Shown: positions 21,046 through 29,996 of the stretch, in pieces | Layout: each line of letters starts with the position of its first letter | How positions within the stretch are numbered: the stretch's first letter is position 1 | Assembly: GCA_016933025.1 (NCBI GenBank) | Contig: JAFGBT010000010.1 | Coordinates: 1 to 64,000 of the forward strand | Direction: 5' to 3' | DNA length: 64,000 nt | From: Spirochaetota bacterium | Lineage (GTDB): Bacteria > Spirochaetota > UBA4802 > UBA5550 | Position numbers and translations under genes: made by a program | The notes under the pieces: model-generated | What the model saw: the letters and a program-made list of their open reading frames with translations, nothing else | The model's database searches: none | What the model was told of the DNA's origin: nothing

Positions 21046-21255
21046 ATGAAAGGGAAACTTGAAGAACTGTCGATGGAGGAGCTGGATCGCAGCCTCAATG
21101 ATACAAAGATTGAGCTGCGCAAGGAACGCTTCAAGGCCGTCACCAGCAAGGTCGACAATCCGAAAAAAATACGGGAATTGAAAAAGCATATCGCCCGGAT
21201 ATTAACGCTGAAGAAGGAATACGCGCTCGGCATCAAGCAGAAGTCGGCGCGATAA
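21046..21255 (+). CDS. rpmC: 50S ribosomal protein L29
   Basis: This 69-residue two-helix protein lies near the tunnel exit beside L23. It contains the EELSMEELDRSLNDTKIELRKERF helix-turn-helix layout and the RELKKHIARILTL signature. It sits 20 bases after rplP in the standard order. Nothing unusual was noticed. Confidence 0.95.
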   Translation: MKGKLEELSMEELDRSLNDTKIELRKERFKAVTSKVDNPKKIRELKKHIARILTLKKEYALGIKQKSAR

Positions 21256-21279
21256 TTATAGCAAGGAAACATTCGAGCC

Positions 21280-21531
21280 ATGGCAAAAAACAGAAAGCAA
21301 CTGATTGGAAAAGTCGTCAGCAATAAGATGAACAAGACCGTTGTCGTTGAATTGGAGAACCTGGTCATGCATTCCCTTTACAAAAAGTCTGTGCGCAGGA
21401 CAAAGCGCATAAAAAGCCATGATGAAAAAAATGAATGTTCCGTTGGAGATCTTGTGCTGGTGGAAGAAACGAGACCTCTGTCCAGGGAAAAAAGATACCG
21501 TTTAATTGAAATCGTAGAAAAAGCGAAATAG
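21280..21531 (+). CDS. rpsQ: 30S ribosomal protein S17
   Basis: This 83-residue OB-fold protein is a primary binder of 16S rRNA. It opens [20 protein letters not shown] and includes the signature [24 protein letters not shown], with conserved SH and D positions. It is preceded by an AAGGAA ribosome-binding site and followed after 10 bases by rplN. Confidence 0.96.
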   Translation: MAKNRKQLIGKVVSNKMNKTVVVELENLVMHSLYKKSVRRTKRIKSHDEKNECSVGDLVLVEETRPLSREKRYRLIEIVEKAK

Positions 21532-21541
21532 AGGAAGAGCG

Positions 21542-21934
21542 ATGATCCAAGTTCAAACGATGCTGGAAGTGGCGGACAACAGCGGCGTGAAGCGGGTCCA
21601 GTGCATCAAGGTGCTGGGCGGGACAAAGAGACGTTACGCGACGGTCGGCGATATTATCGTGGTGGCCGTCAAGGATTCCCAGCCTTCATACGGGCTGAAA
21701 GACACAATGGGCAAGAAGGTCCACGGCAAGGCCGTGCTGAGGGCCGTAGTGGTGAGGACCACGAGTCCGGTACGCAGGAAGGACGGCTCGTATATCCGGT
21801 TCGACGATAACGCCGTTGCAATAATTGACAACAAGAACGAGCCGCGGGGTTCGCGGATTTTCGGGCCGGTGGCGCGGGAACTGCGTGATAAAAACTTCCT
21901 GAAAATTGTGTCGCTGGCGCCCGAGGTTCTGTAA
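21542..21934 (+). CDS. rplN: 50S ribosomal protein L14
   Basis: This protein forms part of an intersubunit bridge and is the binding site of silencing factor RsfS. It opens [19 protein letters not shown] and ends [19 protein letters not shown], both typical. At 130 residues it is about 8 longer than the usual 122. The extra residues fall in the loop around [20 protein letters not shown] (about residues 44-63). Confidence 0.96.
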   Translation: MIQVQTMLEVADNSGVKRVQCIKVLGGTKRRYATVGDIIVVAVKDSQPSYGLKDTMGKKVHGKAVLRAVVVRTTSPVRRKDGSYIRFDDNAVAIIDNKNEPRGSRIFGPVARELRDKNFLKIVSLAPEVL

Positions 21935-21948
21935 TAAGGATGAATGGT

Positions 21949-22278
21949 ATGAAGCAGGAAAAGACCGGTACTCGAATTAAAGTCAATGACAACGTGGTGG
22001 TTGTTTCAGGAGCAGACCGCGGCAGGCGCGGCAAGGTCCTGAGAGTGAGCGCCAAGACCAGCCGTGTCATTGTTGAAGGCGTGAATAAACGCAACAAGCA
22101 ACTGAAGCCGGGACCAGAGCAGCCCAAGGGGGGCGTGGCAAGCGTGGAATTCCCCATTGACATATCCAATGTCATGATCTTTTGCGATAAATGCAAAAAG
22201 GGCGTCCGTATAGGAATCCAGTACAAGGACAAAGCACGGGTGCGGGTCTGCAGAAAGTGCGGCAAGAATTTTGACTAG
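21949..22278 (+). CDS. rplX: 50S ribosomal protein L24
   Basis: This protein is an assembly initiator that binds the 5' domain of 23S rRNA. The ATG at 21949 (109 residues) was chosen because the AAGGA ribosome-binding site touches the other ATG at 21940. The KOW segment [20 protein letters not shown] is clear. The C-terminus carries two CxxC pairs (FCDKC and VCRKCG), a zinc-knuckle-like extension found in some bacterial L24 proteins. The end overlaps a possible upstream TTG of rplE. Confidence 0.94.
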   Translation: MKQEKTGTRIKVNDNVVVVSGADRGRRGKVLRVSAKTSRVIVEGVNKRNKQLKPGPEQPKGGVASVEFPIDISNVMIFCDKCKKGVRIGIQYKDKARVRVCRKCGKNFD

Positions 22279-22309
22279 GCAAACTACAGGATTGATAGGG
22301 ATAGTGGCA

Positions 22310-22852
22310 ATGGCTGCAAGATTGAGAGAAGAATACGAAAAAAACATAAAAAAAAGGCTGATGGAGCAGTTTCAATACACGTCTGTCATGCAGGTTCCGA
22401 AGCTCGAGAAGATAGTCCTGAACGTGGGAATGGGCGACGCCCATTCGAATCCGAACGCGCTGAAGGGCACTATCGAAGAGCTTACGGTCATTACCGGCCA
22501 GCGCGCGGTCAAGACGACCTCACGCAAGAACATCGCGAATTTCAAGCTCAGGGAGGGCATGGAAATTGGATGCCGGGTGACGTTGCGTGGCGAGAAGATG
22601 TATGAATTCCTTGACCGGCTTATCAACGTTGCACTTCCGCGTGTGCGGGACTTCAGGGGGCTCTCGACGAAATCCTTTGACAATTTCGGTAATTATAATT
22701 TCTCCGTCATGGAGCAGATTATTTTCCCCGAAATCGATTTCGACAAGGTTGAGAAGATACACGGAATAAATATAACCATTGTAACGACGGCGAAAAAGAA
22801 AGAGGCGGCAAAAGCGCTGCTCGACGAGTTTAAAATGCCATTTAAATCATAG
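22310..22852 (+). CDS. rplE: 50S ribosomal protein L5
   Basis: This protein binds 5S rRNA and contacts P-site tRNA. The ATG at 22310 (180 residues, [13 protein letters not shown]) was chosen because it matches the usual N-terminus. A TTG at 22271 would add 13 unlikely residues inside the rplX end. The conserved [25 protein letters not shown] and [19 protein letters not shown] segments are present. Confidence 0.95.
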   Translation: MAARLREEYEKNIKKRLMEQFQYTSVMQVPKLEKIVLNVGMGDAHSNPNALKGTIEELTVITGQRAVKTTSRKNIANFKLREGMEIGCRVTLRGEKMYEFLDRLINVALPRVRDFRGLSTKSFDNFGNYNFSVMEQIIFPEIDFDKVEKIHGINITIVTTAKKKEAAKALLDEFKMPFKS

Positions 22853-22862
22853 GAGAATAAAC

Positions 22863-23048
22863 GTGGCACGAACAAGCTTATGGGCGAAACAGGAACACGG
22901 TCCGAAATTCAAGGTGCGCTGGCACAACCGATGTAAAATATGCGGAAGGTCCCGGGGGTACCTGAGAAGATTTGAGATGTGCAGGATATGCTTTCGTAAA
23001 CTGGCGAGCGAGGGTAAAATCCCCGGCGTCGTGAAATCATCATGGTAA
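22863..23048 (+). CDS. rpsN: 30S ribosomal protein S14 type Z
   Basis: This 61-residue form of S14 is the short, zinc-binding type. Its zinc site is CKIC...CRIC (about residues 24-43). It starts with GTG after AGGAG. The end [11 protein letters not shown] is the family signature for S14 type Z. It lies in the spc order between rplE and rpsH. Confidence 0.97.
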   Translation: MARTSLWAKQEHGPKFKVRWHNRCKICGRSRGYLRRFEMCRICFRKLASEGKIPGVVKSSW

Positions 23049-23074
23049 AAAATAATTAGTTCAGGATAGACCAC

Positions 23075-23476
23075 ATGAGTGCTATGACAGATCCAATTGC
23101 CGACATGTTGACGAGGCTCCGGAATGCCATGAAAGCCGGGCATTTGATAGTCGATGTGCCGTCATCGAAAATGAAGGTCTCGATTGCGAAGATCTTAAAA
23201 GACGAGGGATTCATTAAAAATTTCAAATTGAACGACGATAACCGCCAGAAGATATTGCGGATATACCTGAAATATTCCGAAGTGAACCAGCCGGCAATAC
23301 TGGACATGCGGCGTATCAGCAAGCCGGGCCGCCGTGTATACATCAAGGCGGAGAATCTCGCCCCGGTATACAACAACATAGGAATCTGGATCCTGTCGAC
23401 GTCGAAAGGAATAATAACGAACAAGACCGCGAAGAAATTGAATGTCGGCGGCGAAGTTATCTGCGAAATTTCATAA
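23075..23476 (+). CDS. rpsH: 30S ribosomal protein S8
   Basis: This 133-residue protein binds the central domain of 16S rRNA and represses the spc operon in E. coli. It contains DPIADMLTRLRNAMKAG near the N-terminus and the conserved ISTSKGI-like segment near the end (WILSTSKGIITNKTAKK). The last residues GGEVICEIS are typical. rplF follows after 16 bases. Confidence 0.96.
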   Translation: MSAMTDPIADMLTRLRNAMKAGHLIVDVPSSKMKVSIAKILKDEGFIKNFKLNDDNRQKILRIYLKYSEVNQPAILDMRRISKPGRRVYIKAENLAPVYNNIGIWILSTSKGIITNKTAKKLNVGGEVICEIS

Positions 23477-23492
23477 GAGGATAAAAGCGGCT

Positions 23493-24035
23493 ATGTCACG
23501 AGTGGCTAAAAAACCGATCCCAATACCGAAAGGCGTTACGGTTGATTTTACCAACAGGATGCTCACCGTCAAGGGACCGCTTGGCGAGGAGAAGCTGACC
23601 CTTGTGCCCGGCGTCAACCTGGAGGTAAAAGACGACGTGATTACCATCATGGCGAAAACGTCTAAAGAGGACAAGCAGATCGGAGCTTATTCCGGTCTCA
23701 TGAGGGCCCTGATCTACAATATGGTGAAGGGGGTTTCCGTCGGGTTTGAAAAAAACCTTGAGATCATGGGGGTCGGATACCGGGTCGCACAGCAGAACAA
23801 GGACGTGCAGTTCCAGTTAGGCTTTTCACATCCCATAGTCTTTTCACCGCCGGCGGGGATCACCATAGAGGTCATCGAGGCGACCAAGTTTAAAGTCAAG
23901 GGAGCGAATAAGGAGCTGGTCGGCCAGGTGGCCGCGGACATCAGGAAACTCAGGCCGCCCGAACCGTACAAGGGGAAGGGGATACGGTACAAAGACGAGC
24001 GCGTCAGGAAAAAAGCAGGGAAAACGGGTAAATAG
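23493..24035 (+). CDS. rplF: 50S ribosomal protein L6
   Basis: This protein lies beside the sarcin-ricin loop and the L12 stalk base. The ATG at 23493 (180 residues, MSRVAKKPIPIPKGV) was chosen because it fits the family. An in-frame ATG at 23442 lies inside rpsH. The two-repeat structure and the C-terminal signature RKLRPPEPYKGKGIRYKDE are present. rplR begins 2 bases after the stop. Confidence 0.96.
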   Translation: MSRVAKKPIPIPKGVTVDFTNRMLTVKGPLGEEKLTLVPGVNLEVKDDVITIMAKTSKEDKQIGAYSGLMRALIYNMVKGVSVGFEKNLEIMGVGYRVAQQNKDVQFQLGFSHPIVFSPPAGITIEVIEATKFKVKGANKELVGQVAADIRKLRPPEPYKGKGIRYKDERVRKKAGKTGK

Positions 24036-24037
24036 CA

Positions 24038-24403
24038 ATGGATAAAATATCGTTAAAGAAAAAACGTTTAACCAGAAGAAGATATATCATTAAGAAAAAA
24101 ATCAGGGCGGACAAAGGCGCCCTGCGCCTCTGCGTCAGCAGGCACAGCCGTAACATGTATGTGCAGATCATTGACGATCAGAAGCAGCATACCCTGGTTG
24201 CCGTTTCGACGCTTTCAAAGGAGTTCCCGGCGATGAAGAATAGAGGGAACAAGGAAGCGGCCAAGGCGCTCGGCAAGATGCTGGCTGAAAAGGCGGTGAC
24301 GGCGGGCATAAAAAAAGTTGTCTTTGACCGGAACGGATACAAGTACCATGGCAAGGTGAAGGCCCTGGCCGACGCGGCGCGGGAAAACGGCCTTGAGTTT
24401 TAG
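24038..24403 (+). CDS. rplR: 50S ribosomal protein L18
   Basis: This 121-residue protein binds 5S rRNA with L5. The core [19 protein letters not shown] and the end [26 protein letters not shown] match the family closely. Its N-terminus is basic ([16 protein letters not shown]), as usual. It follows rplF with almost no gap. Confidence 0.96.
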   Translation: MDKISLKKKRLTRRRYIIKKKIRADKGALRLCVSRHSRNMYVQIIDDQKQHTLVAVSTLSKEFPAMKNRGNKEAAKALGKMLAEKAVTAGIKKVVFDRNGYKYHGKVKALADAARENGLEF

Positions 24404-24414
24404 GAGACGCGATA

Positions 24415-24927
24415 ATGAAGATCAAAAGAAAAAAAGTGCAATCGGCTGAGCTGGAGCTTGCTGAAAAGATCGTCACAATAAACAGGGTCGCCAAGGTCGT
24501 CAAGGGAGGCCGGCGGTTTTCCTTCAACGCTCTTGCCGTCATCGGCGACGGCAAGGGGCATGTGGGAATAGGCTTCGGCAAGGCTAATGAAGTTCCCGAT
24601 GCGATAGACAAGAGTAAGGAAGACGCGAAGAAAAATATATACAGGGTAAATGTCCATAAAAGCACGATCCCCCATATGGTGATCGGCAGGTTCAAATCCG
24701 CCAAGGTGATCCTGAAGCCAGCGGCGCCCGGTACCGGCATAATCGCCGGCGCATCGGTGCGCGCGGTTCTCGAACGGGCCGGCGTTAGCGATGTTCTATC
24801 GAAGGCCCAGGGGTCGAGGAATCCGGTCAATCTGGTCAAGGCGACCCTGGACGGATTGCTTCAACTGAGGAGCCTCGAGGAAGCCTCGAAAATGCGGGAT
24901 GTTCCTCTGAGCAAGTTATGGGAATAG
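24415..24927 (+). CDS. rpsE: 30S ribosomal protein S5
   Basis: This 170-residue protein of the mRNA entry site affects decoding accuracy and is the site of spectinomycin-resistance mutations. The double-stranded RNA-binding domain includes [20 protein letters not shown] and [18 protein letters not shown]. The second domain has [20 protein letters not shown]. All are intact. Order rplR-rpsE-rpmD is standard. Confidence 0.97.
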   Translation: MKIKRKKVQSAELELAEKIVTINRVAKVVKGGRRFSFNALAVIGDGKGHVGIGFGKANEVPDAIDKSKEDAKKNIYRVNVHKSTIPHMVIGRFKSAKVILKPAAPGTGIIAGASVRAVLERAGVSDVLSKAQGSRNPVNLVKATLDGLLQLRSLEEASKMRDVPLSKLWE

Positions 24928-24939
24928 ATAGGTGGAGCC

Positions 24940-25128
24940 ATGGCAAAAAAGCTGTTGATAACGCAGGTGAGGAGCAGCATCGGCAAACTGCCGAAACAGA
25001 GGGCAACCCTGAGGGCTCTGGGGCTGCGGAGAATATCCGCGGAGCGAGTTCATGACGACACGGCGGTTATACGGGGCATGATTGACAAGGTGAAGCACCT
25101 GGTCAGCGTGAAAGAAATGGATCAATAG
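24940..25128 (+). CDS. rpmD: 50S ribosomal protein L30
   Basis: This 62-residue protein is present in many but not all bacteria. The signature ITQVRSSIGKLPKQRATLRAL is followed by GLRRI, and it ends in a helix (IRGMIDKVKHLVSVKEMDQ). It lies 12 bases after rpsE and 12 before rplO. Confidence 0.96.
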   Translation: MAKKLLITQVRSSIGKLPKQRATLRALGLRRISAERVHDDTAVIRGMIDKVKHLVSVKEMDQ

Positions 25129-25140
25129 AGAGTTGCTGTT

Positions 25141-25602
25141 ATGGAAGGAACATATTTGCTAAAAAAACCGGGGAACATCAAGCCTAGAAAAAGAGTAGGC
25201 CGCGGCAACAGCAGCGGTCATGGCAGCCAGTCCGGAAAGGGACACGATGGACAGCTCGGCAGGGCCGGCAGAAAGCGGCGCGCGTGGTTTGAGGGCGGCC
25301 AGATGCCGTTGCAGAGGCGGGTGCCCAAACGCGGGTTCAACAATTACACGAAGAAGGAATTCCAGGTGGTAAACATTTCGTTCCTCGAAAGGATCGGATC
25401 GGAAGAGATAAACCCGGAGTTGTTGAAGAAAGGCGGGCTGATAGGCCGTGCCGATAAGCCGGTAAAGATACTGGGAAACGGTGAGATAAACAAGGCATTA
25501 AAGGTCACCGCCGACGCTTTTTCAAGCACGGCCGTTGAGAAAATCAAGAAAGCGGGCGGCGAAACCATTGTCCGCACGCTGCCGATAAAGAAAGAAAATT
25601 AA
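25141..25602 (+). CDS. rplO: 50S ribosomal protein L15
   Basis: This 153-residue protein is a late organiser of the 50S core. The N-terminal extension has the Gly-rich KRVGRGNSSGHGSQSGKGHDG, followed by FEGGQMPLQRRVPKRGFNN. The globular C-terminal part includes NPELLKKGGLIGRADKPVKILG. It precedes secY in the usual order, 25 bases away. Confidence 0.96.
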   Translation: MEGTYLLKKPGNIKPRKRVGRGNSSGHGSQSGKGHDGQLGRAGRKRRAWFEGGQMPLQRRVPKRGFNNYTKKEFQVVNISFLERIGSEEINPELLKKGGLIGRADKPVKILGNGEINKALKVTADAFSSTAVEKIKKAGGETIVRTLPIKKEN

Positions 25603-25627
25603 CAATTCCATGATGCCAGGGTAACTG

Positions 25628-26965
25628 ATGTCCAGTGTAGTCGTTAACATATTTAAAATTCCCGATTTAAGAAAGCGGATTATATTCACCCTGACCATTC
25701 TGGTCATATATCGTATCGGCGCGCATATACCGATTCCAGGCATCGACGTTGAGGCGCTGTCGTATTATTTCAAGCAGGTGCAGACCTCGGGAGTCCTTGA
25801 CTTCATCGACCTTTTTTCGGGCGGCGCATTCAAGAGGTTTACCATTTTTGCCCTCGGGATAATGCCCTATATCTCGGCGTCGATTATCCTTGACCTCCTG
25901 AAAGTGGTGTTCCCGGCCCTCGAGCGCCTGTCGAAAGAGGGACATGAGGGGTATAAGAAACTGACGCAGTATACACGCTACGGAACAGTGCTTCTCTGCG
26001 CGGCACAGTCGTTTGCCCTCACCTTCTGGATGAAGAGCATGAAGACGACCGCTGGCGGGGCTGTTGTTCCCGAGGACTCGGGAATCGGCTTTGTTATAAT
26101 TTCTGTTGTTGCGATTACCACCGGCACCATGGTGCTGGTATGGCTTGGCGATATAATAACCGAGCGTGGAATAGGTAACGGAATCTCGCTCATCATCATG
26201 GCGGGAATCGTCGTCCGCGCTCCCAGCGCCTTTATGGCGACGATGAAGAAGATCGGCGATTCCGGAGATCCTATTGTCGGTATAATTCTTATCGGGCTGT
26301 TCTTCGGTGTTGTTGCGGCGTCGATCCTCCTAACCCTGGGTCAGCGGAGGATCCCGGTCCAGTACGGGAAGAAGCAGGTGGGCCAGACCGCGGTCTCTCG
26401 TACCGCTCAGTATATCCCGCTCAGGGTCAACGCCGCAGGGGTTATCCCGATCATTTTTGCCGCGGCCCTTATCACGTTTCCGACGCAGATGCTGCACATG
26501 GTCGGCGGAACGACGTCGCCCATTTTGAATAAGTTTCAATTCTGGCTGTCGCCGGGACAGCTCCCGTATATGCTGCTGTACACCGGCCTGATTATATTTT
26601 TCTGTTTTTTCTATACGGCCATTAAATTTAATCCGACGGAAATCGCGGATAATCTGAAAAAGTACGGGGGGTTCATCCCCGGCATAAGGCCCGGGCAGAA
26701 CACCGCGGATTATATCACGAATATCTTAAACAAGATAAATCTTTCAGGCGCCATATTTCTGGCGCTGATCGCCATAGTCCCGGATATTATCCTGAGCGTA
26801 TGGCCGGAGCAGGTTTCTGCTGAAATGGCCCATCTTTTCGGAGGTACGTCGCTTTTGATCATCGTTGGTGTGGCGCTTGACACGCTCCAGCAGATAGAGT
26901 CTCAGCTCCTGATGCGCCACTATGACGGGTTTTTGAAGGGCGCCCGCGTGAAGGGGCGGCATTAA
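25628..26965 (+). CDS. secY: Preprotein translocase subunit SecY
   Basis: This 445-residue protein is the channel-forming subunit of the Sec translocase in the inner membrane. It shows the ten hydrophobic spans expected and the signatures GIDVEALSYYF near the first span, FDLFSGGAF-like LIDLFSGGAFKRFTIFALGI, and GIGNGISLIIMAGIV. The cytoplasmic loop RRIPVQYGKKQVG is a SecA contact. The normal neighbours adk and map are absent; infA follows directly. Confidence 0.97.
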   Translation: MSSVVVNIFKIPDLRKRIIFTLTILVIYRIGAHIPIPGIDVEALSYYFKQVQTSGVLDFIDLFSGGAFKRFTIFALGIMPYISASIILDLLKVVFPALERLSKEGHEGYKKLTQYTRYGTVLLCAAQSFALTFWMKSMKTTAGGAVVPEDSGIGFVIISVVAITTGTMVLVWLGDIITERGIGNGISLIIMAGIVVRAPSAFMATMKKIGDSGDPIVGIILIGLFFGVVAASILLTLGQRRIPVQYGKKQVGQTAVSRTAQYIPLRVNAAGVIPIIFAAALITFPTQMLHMVGGTTSPILNKFQFWLSPGQLPYMLLYTGLIIFFCFFYTAIKFNPTEIADNLKKYGGFIPGIRPGQNTADYITNILNKINLSGAIFLALIAIVPDIILSVWPEQVSAEMAHLFGGTSLLIIVGVALDTLQQIESQLLMRHYDGFLKGARVKGRH

Positions 26966-27006
26966 TATTTTAGGCAAGGATATCAAACAGAGTATTAAAT
27001 AATCGT

Positions 27007-27228
27007 ATGGCAAAAGAAGAACCGATAGAAGTTGAAGGTGTTGTTGTAGAACCGCTGCCCAATGCCATGTTCAGGGTAAAGCTGGATAACGGCCATGTGG
27101 TGCTGGCGCATATATCGGGGAAAATGAGGATGCACTACATCCGTATTCTGGCGGGCGACCGCGTCACGGTTGAACTGTCGCCATACGATCTGAGTCGGGG
27201 GCGGATAATTTACCGGTCGAAGAATTGA
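27007..27228 (+). CDS. infA: Translation initiation factor IF-1
   Basis: This 73-residue OB-fold protein binds the A site of the 30S subunit during initiation. It begins [20 protein letters not shown] and contains [20 protein letters not shown] and [18 protein letters not shown], all standard. It sits 41 bases after secY and 50 before rpmJ, the typical secY-infA-rpmJ-rpsM end of the spc unit. Confidence 0.97.
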   Translation: MAKEEPIEVEGVVVEPLPNAMFRVKLDNGHVVLAHISGKMRMHYIRILAGDRVTVELSPYDLSRGRIIYRSKN

Positions 27229-27278
27229 GGCCGGCAACAGCGTCTCAGCGTAAAGAGTGTGTTGATGAGAGGTGTGTG

Positions 27279-27413
27279 ATGAAAGTGAGAGTTTCGGTAC
27301 GAAAAATTTGTAATGACTGCAAGGTCATCAAACGCCACGGCGTCGTGCGGGTTATCTGTTCGAATCCCCGCCACAAGCAGCGCCAGAAGGTGCGGACCGT
27401 CAAAAAACATTAA
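27279..27413 (+). CDS. rpmJ: 50S ribosomal protein L36
   Basis: This is the smallest ribosomal protein here at 44 residues. Start ATG 27279 follows AGAGG. It reads [20 protein letters not shown] and carries the zinc motif C-x2-C-x12-C-x4-H (CNDC...CSNPRH). Seven extra residues (KVRTVKKH at the end) extend it past the usual 37-38. It is the zinc-binding form. Confidence 0.94.
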   Translation: MKVRVSVRKICNDCKVIKRHGVVRVICSNPRHKQRQKVRTVKKH

Positions 27414-27436
27414 TGATAGAGTAGCAAGAGGAGTAT

Positions 27437-27820
27437 ATGGCACGTATAGCTGGAGTCGATTTACCGAACCAAAAGCGGATAGAAGTCGCCCTGACGTATA
27501 TTTACGGCATTGGTTTGACGACATCGCAGACCATCCTGACAGAGGCGAAAGTCGATCCCGATAAAAGGGTCAAAGATCTTGCCGACGAGGAGATCAACGA
27601 TATACGTAAAATTATCGAGAAGACCGTGAAGGTAGAGGGAGATTTGCGTACCGAAGTGGCGATGAATTTAAAGCGTCTGATGGATATCGGTTGTTACCGC
27701 GGCGTCCGGCACCGCAGGGGACTGCCGGTGAGGGGACAGAACACGAAGAATAATTCGCGTACCAGAAAGGGGAAACGCGGCGCCCCTGTCGGCGGCAAGA
27801 AAAAAACACAGTCGAAGTAA
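27437..27820 (+). CDS. rpsM: 30S ribosomal protein S13
   Basis: This 127-residue 30S-head protein forms a bridge to the large subunit and contacts P-site tRNA through its tail. It opens [21 protein letters not shown], has the helix-hairpin-helix region, and the [25 protein letters not shown] tail. It starts the alpha unit (rpsM-rpsK-rpsD-rpoA-rplQ). Confidence 0.97.
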   Translation: MARIAGVDLPNQKRIEVALTYIYGIGLTTSQTILTEAKVDPDKRVKDLADEEINDIRKIIEKTVKVEGDLRTEVAMNLKRLMDIGCYRGVRHRRGLPVRGQNTKNNSRTRKGKRGAPVGGKKKTQSK

Positions 27821-27830
27821 GGAGTAAATC

Positions 27831-28223
27831 GTGAAAGGAAGCAAGGCCAAAACTCGGAAGAAAGAAAAGCGGGTGGTCCCCGTCGGAATGGCATACGTGC
27901 AGGCCACCTATAATAACACGATAATCACGTTGACCGATATGCAGGGAAACGTTATCTCATGGGCTTCAGCGGGAGGCGAAGGCTTCAAGGGATCCAGGAA
28001 ATCAACCCCCTTCGCGGCACAGATGGCGGCAAAAACGGCGGCGCAGAACGCGATCGCCAACGCCGGTCTCCAGACCGTTACCGTCTTCGTCAAGGGCCCG
28101 GGCATCGGGAGAGAGGCGGCCGTCCGGTCGCTCTACCAGGCCGGGTTGAATATAACCAAGATAAAAGACGTTACGCCGGTGCCCCATAACGGGTGCAGGC
28201 CGAAAAAGAGAAGAAGAGTATAA
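27831..28223 (+). CDS. rpsK: 30S ribosomal protein S11
   Basis: This 130-residue platform protein contacts the Shine-Dalgarno helix region. It starts with GTG after TAAGGAG. It contains [19 protein letters not shown] and the C-terminal signature [18 protein letters not shown]. Length is normal. It is separated from rpsM by 10 bases. Confidence 0.97.
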   Translation: MKGSKAKTRKKEKRVVPVGMAYVQATYNNTIITLTDMQGNVISWASAGGEGFKGSRKSTPFAAQMAAKTAAQNAIANAGLQTVTVFVKGPGIGREAAVRSLYQAGLNITKIKDVTPVPHNGCRPKKRRRV

Positions 28224-28237
28224 TGGAGTGAAATAGT

Positions 28238-28870
28238 ATGGCAAGATATACCGGTCCACGGTGCAAATTATGCCGGCGTGAAATGACGCCGCTCATGCTG
28301 AAAGGCCAGAGATGCCTGACAGACAAGTGCCCGATAAAGGGGAAGAAAAAATACCCTCCCGGCCCGCCACGGAAGCGGCGCGCCAAGCTGTCCGATTACG
28401 CCGTGCAGCTTCGCGAGAAGCAGAGAATACGCCGGAGCTATGGGCTACTGGAGAACCAGTTCAGGCTTTTATTCCAGGATGCACTCCGCATGAAGGGGGT
28501 CACGGGCGATAACATGATGTCACTGCTGGAACGTCGTCTGGATAATGTTGTATTTCGCATGGGCATGGCCTCATCCCGGACCCAGGCGCGTCAATTGGTG
28601 AAGCACAAGCATATCACGGTGAACGGCAGGACTGTCGATATACCATCGTACAGGGTGAATGAGGGAAGCGCGGTCGCGGTCAAGGAAAAGTATGCGGGTA
28701 ACGTAATGATAGAGGATTCCGTAAAGCTGGCGAAGGCAACGGATTCAGTACCCGGATGGATCGAAGTTGATTTTGAAAAGAGAAGCGGTAAAATTGTCCG
28801 TCTGCCGGCCCGAACGGATTTAACGTCGAATTTTAACGACCAGCTTGTTGTAGAGCTCTATTCAAAGTAG
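28238..28870 (+). CDS. rpsD: 30S ribosomal protein S4 (zinc-binding form)
   Basis: This 210-residue primary 16S binder also regulates the alpha operon in E. coli. The N-terminus has the zinc site C9-x2-C12-x13-C26-x4-C31. The S4 RNA-binding domain is RLDNVVFRMGMASSRTQARQLVKHKHITVNGRTVDIPSY (about residues 93-132). The rest matches the family. It is followed by a structured 148-base gap before rpoA. Confidence 0.96.
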   Translation: MARYTGPRCKLCRREMTPLMLKGQRCLTDKCPIKGKKKYPPGPPRKRRAKLSDYAVQLREKQRIRRSYGLLENQFRLLFQDALRMKGVTGDNMMSLLERRLDNVVFRMGMASSRTQARQLVKHKHITVNGRTVDIPSYRVNEGSAVAVKEKYAGNVMIEDSVKLAKATDSVPGWIEVDFEKRSGKIVRLPARTDLTSNFNDQLVVELYSK

Positions 28871-29018
28871 CGTTTTTTTCTGATAATGCCCTCATGGCGG
28901 CCCGGTTCAGGTCCGCCGGAGCGGGCCCGCAGGTGCGGTGAACGGATGTCGCTTCTGTAGAAGTTTTTTTGATTCGTTTAAGGTTTTTATCTGTTGTGCA
29001 TTGAAAATGGAGGTGGAA
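28871..29018 (+). other. Structured leader between rpsD and rpoA
   Basis: The gap holds a T-run just after rpsD, a GGCGG/CCGCC inverted repeat (28896-28900 and 28913-28917) and the palindrome GCGGGCCCGC (28921-28930). A strong GGAGG ribosome-binding site lies 5 bases before rpoA. A regulatory role is possible but not shown. Confidence 0.35.
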
Positions 29019-29984
29019 ATGGCCCCACGAAATCTGCTCAAGGGTTTTAAAAGACCAAGCAAGATTACATTCGAACATGATGAACTCAAGCAGAATTACG
29101 GTCGTTTTATAGCCGAGCCCTTTGAAAAGGGCTACGGATTGACAATCGGGAATTCTTTGCGCCGCGTGTTGCTCTCCTCGATCGAGGGCGCCGCGATAAC
29201 GGCAATAAAGATTGAAGGCGTCCCACACGAGTTTTTCACGATTTCCGGCGTATTTGAGGACGTGACCAGAATTATACTGAATCTGAAGAAACTCAGGTTG
29301 AAATATGCTGGAGAGCTTCAGAAGGTTCTTCACATAAAGAAAGAAGGGCCCGGCGAATTGAAGGGCGAGGATTTCGCGGTTGACTCGGAAATAGAAGTGA
29401 TGAACCCGGAGATCCTTATCGCAACGCTAAACGATTCAGGCGTGATCGACATGGAGATCCAGATCGAGCGGGGAAGGGGTTACGTTCCAGCAGAAGTGAA
29501 CAAGTCCAATACCGAAACGGTGGGGGTCATCCCGATCGATTCGATCTTTTCTCCCATCAAGAAAGTAAACGTCAAGGTCGAGGACACGCGGGTCGGCCAG
29601 AGGACGGACTTCGATAAGCTGGTAATGGAAATATGGACCGATGGTTCGATTTCTCCCGATGACGCGCTGGCGCAGGCGGCGAAGATCATCAAGGACCATA
29701 TGACCATTTTCATCAATTTCGAAGAGGAAGTCGAGGAAGAGGTCGAGGAGGTCGATGAAAACATCGAGAAGATGAGAACGCTCCTCGCGAAGTCGATCGA
29801 TGAAATTGAATTGTCCGTCAGGTCGTATAACACCCTGAAGAGCCAGGACGTTTCAACCCTGGAACAACTGGTCAAGAAGACCGAGGATGAGTTGAAGAAA
29901 TCGAAGCATTTCAGCGATCTGGTAATGCATGAAATTAAATCAAAACTTGAATCGCTCCATTTGAGCCTGGGATTGAAGGATTAA
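29019..29984 (+). CDS. rpoA: DNA-directed RNA polymerase subunit alpha
   Basis: This protein dimerises to seed polymerase assembly, and its C-terminal domain contacts UP elements and activators. The ATG at 29019 (321 residues) was chosen because GGAGGTGGAA precedes it; ATGs further upstream have no such site. The N-terminal domain has GYGLTIGNSLRRVLLSSIEG. An acidic linker (EEEVEEEVEEVDE, about residues 235-248) is followed by the alpha-CTD with VRSYNTL. The usual GKKS/GRKS DNA-contact motif is replaced by residues S299-D300-L301-V302. Confidence 0.97.
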   Translation: MAPRNLLKGFKRPSKITFEHDELKQNYGRFIAEPFEKGYGLTIGNSLRRVLLSSIEGAAITAIKIEGVPHEFFTISGVFEDVTRIILNLKKLRLKYAGELQKVLHIKKEGPGELKGEDFAVDSEIEVMNPEILIATLNDSGVIDMEIQIERGRGYVPAEVNKSNTETVGVIPIDSIFSPIKKVNVKVEDTRVGQRTDFDKLVMEIWTDGSISPDDALAQAAKIIKDHMTIFINFEEEVEEEVEEVDENIEKMRTLLAKSIDEIELSVRSYNTLKSQDVSTLEQLVKKTEDELKKSKHFSDLVMHEIKSKLESLHLSLGLKD

Positions 29985-29996
29985 ACGAGGTCGAAC

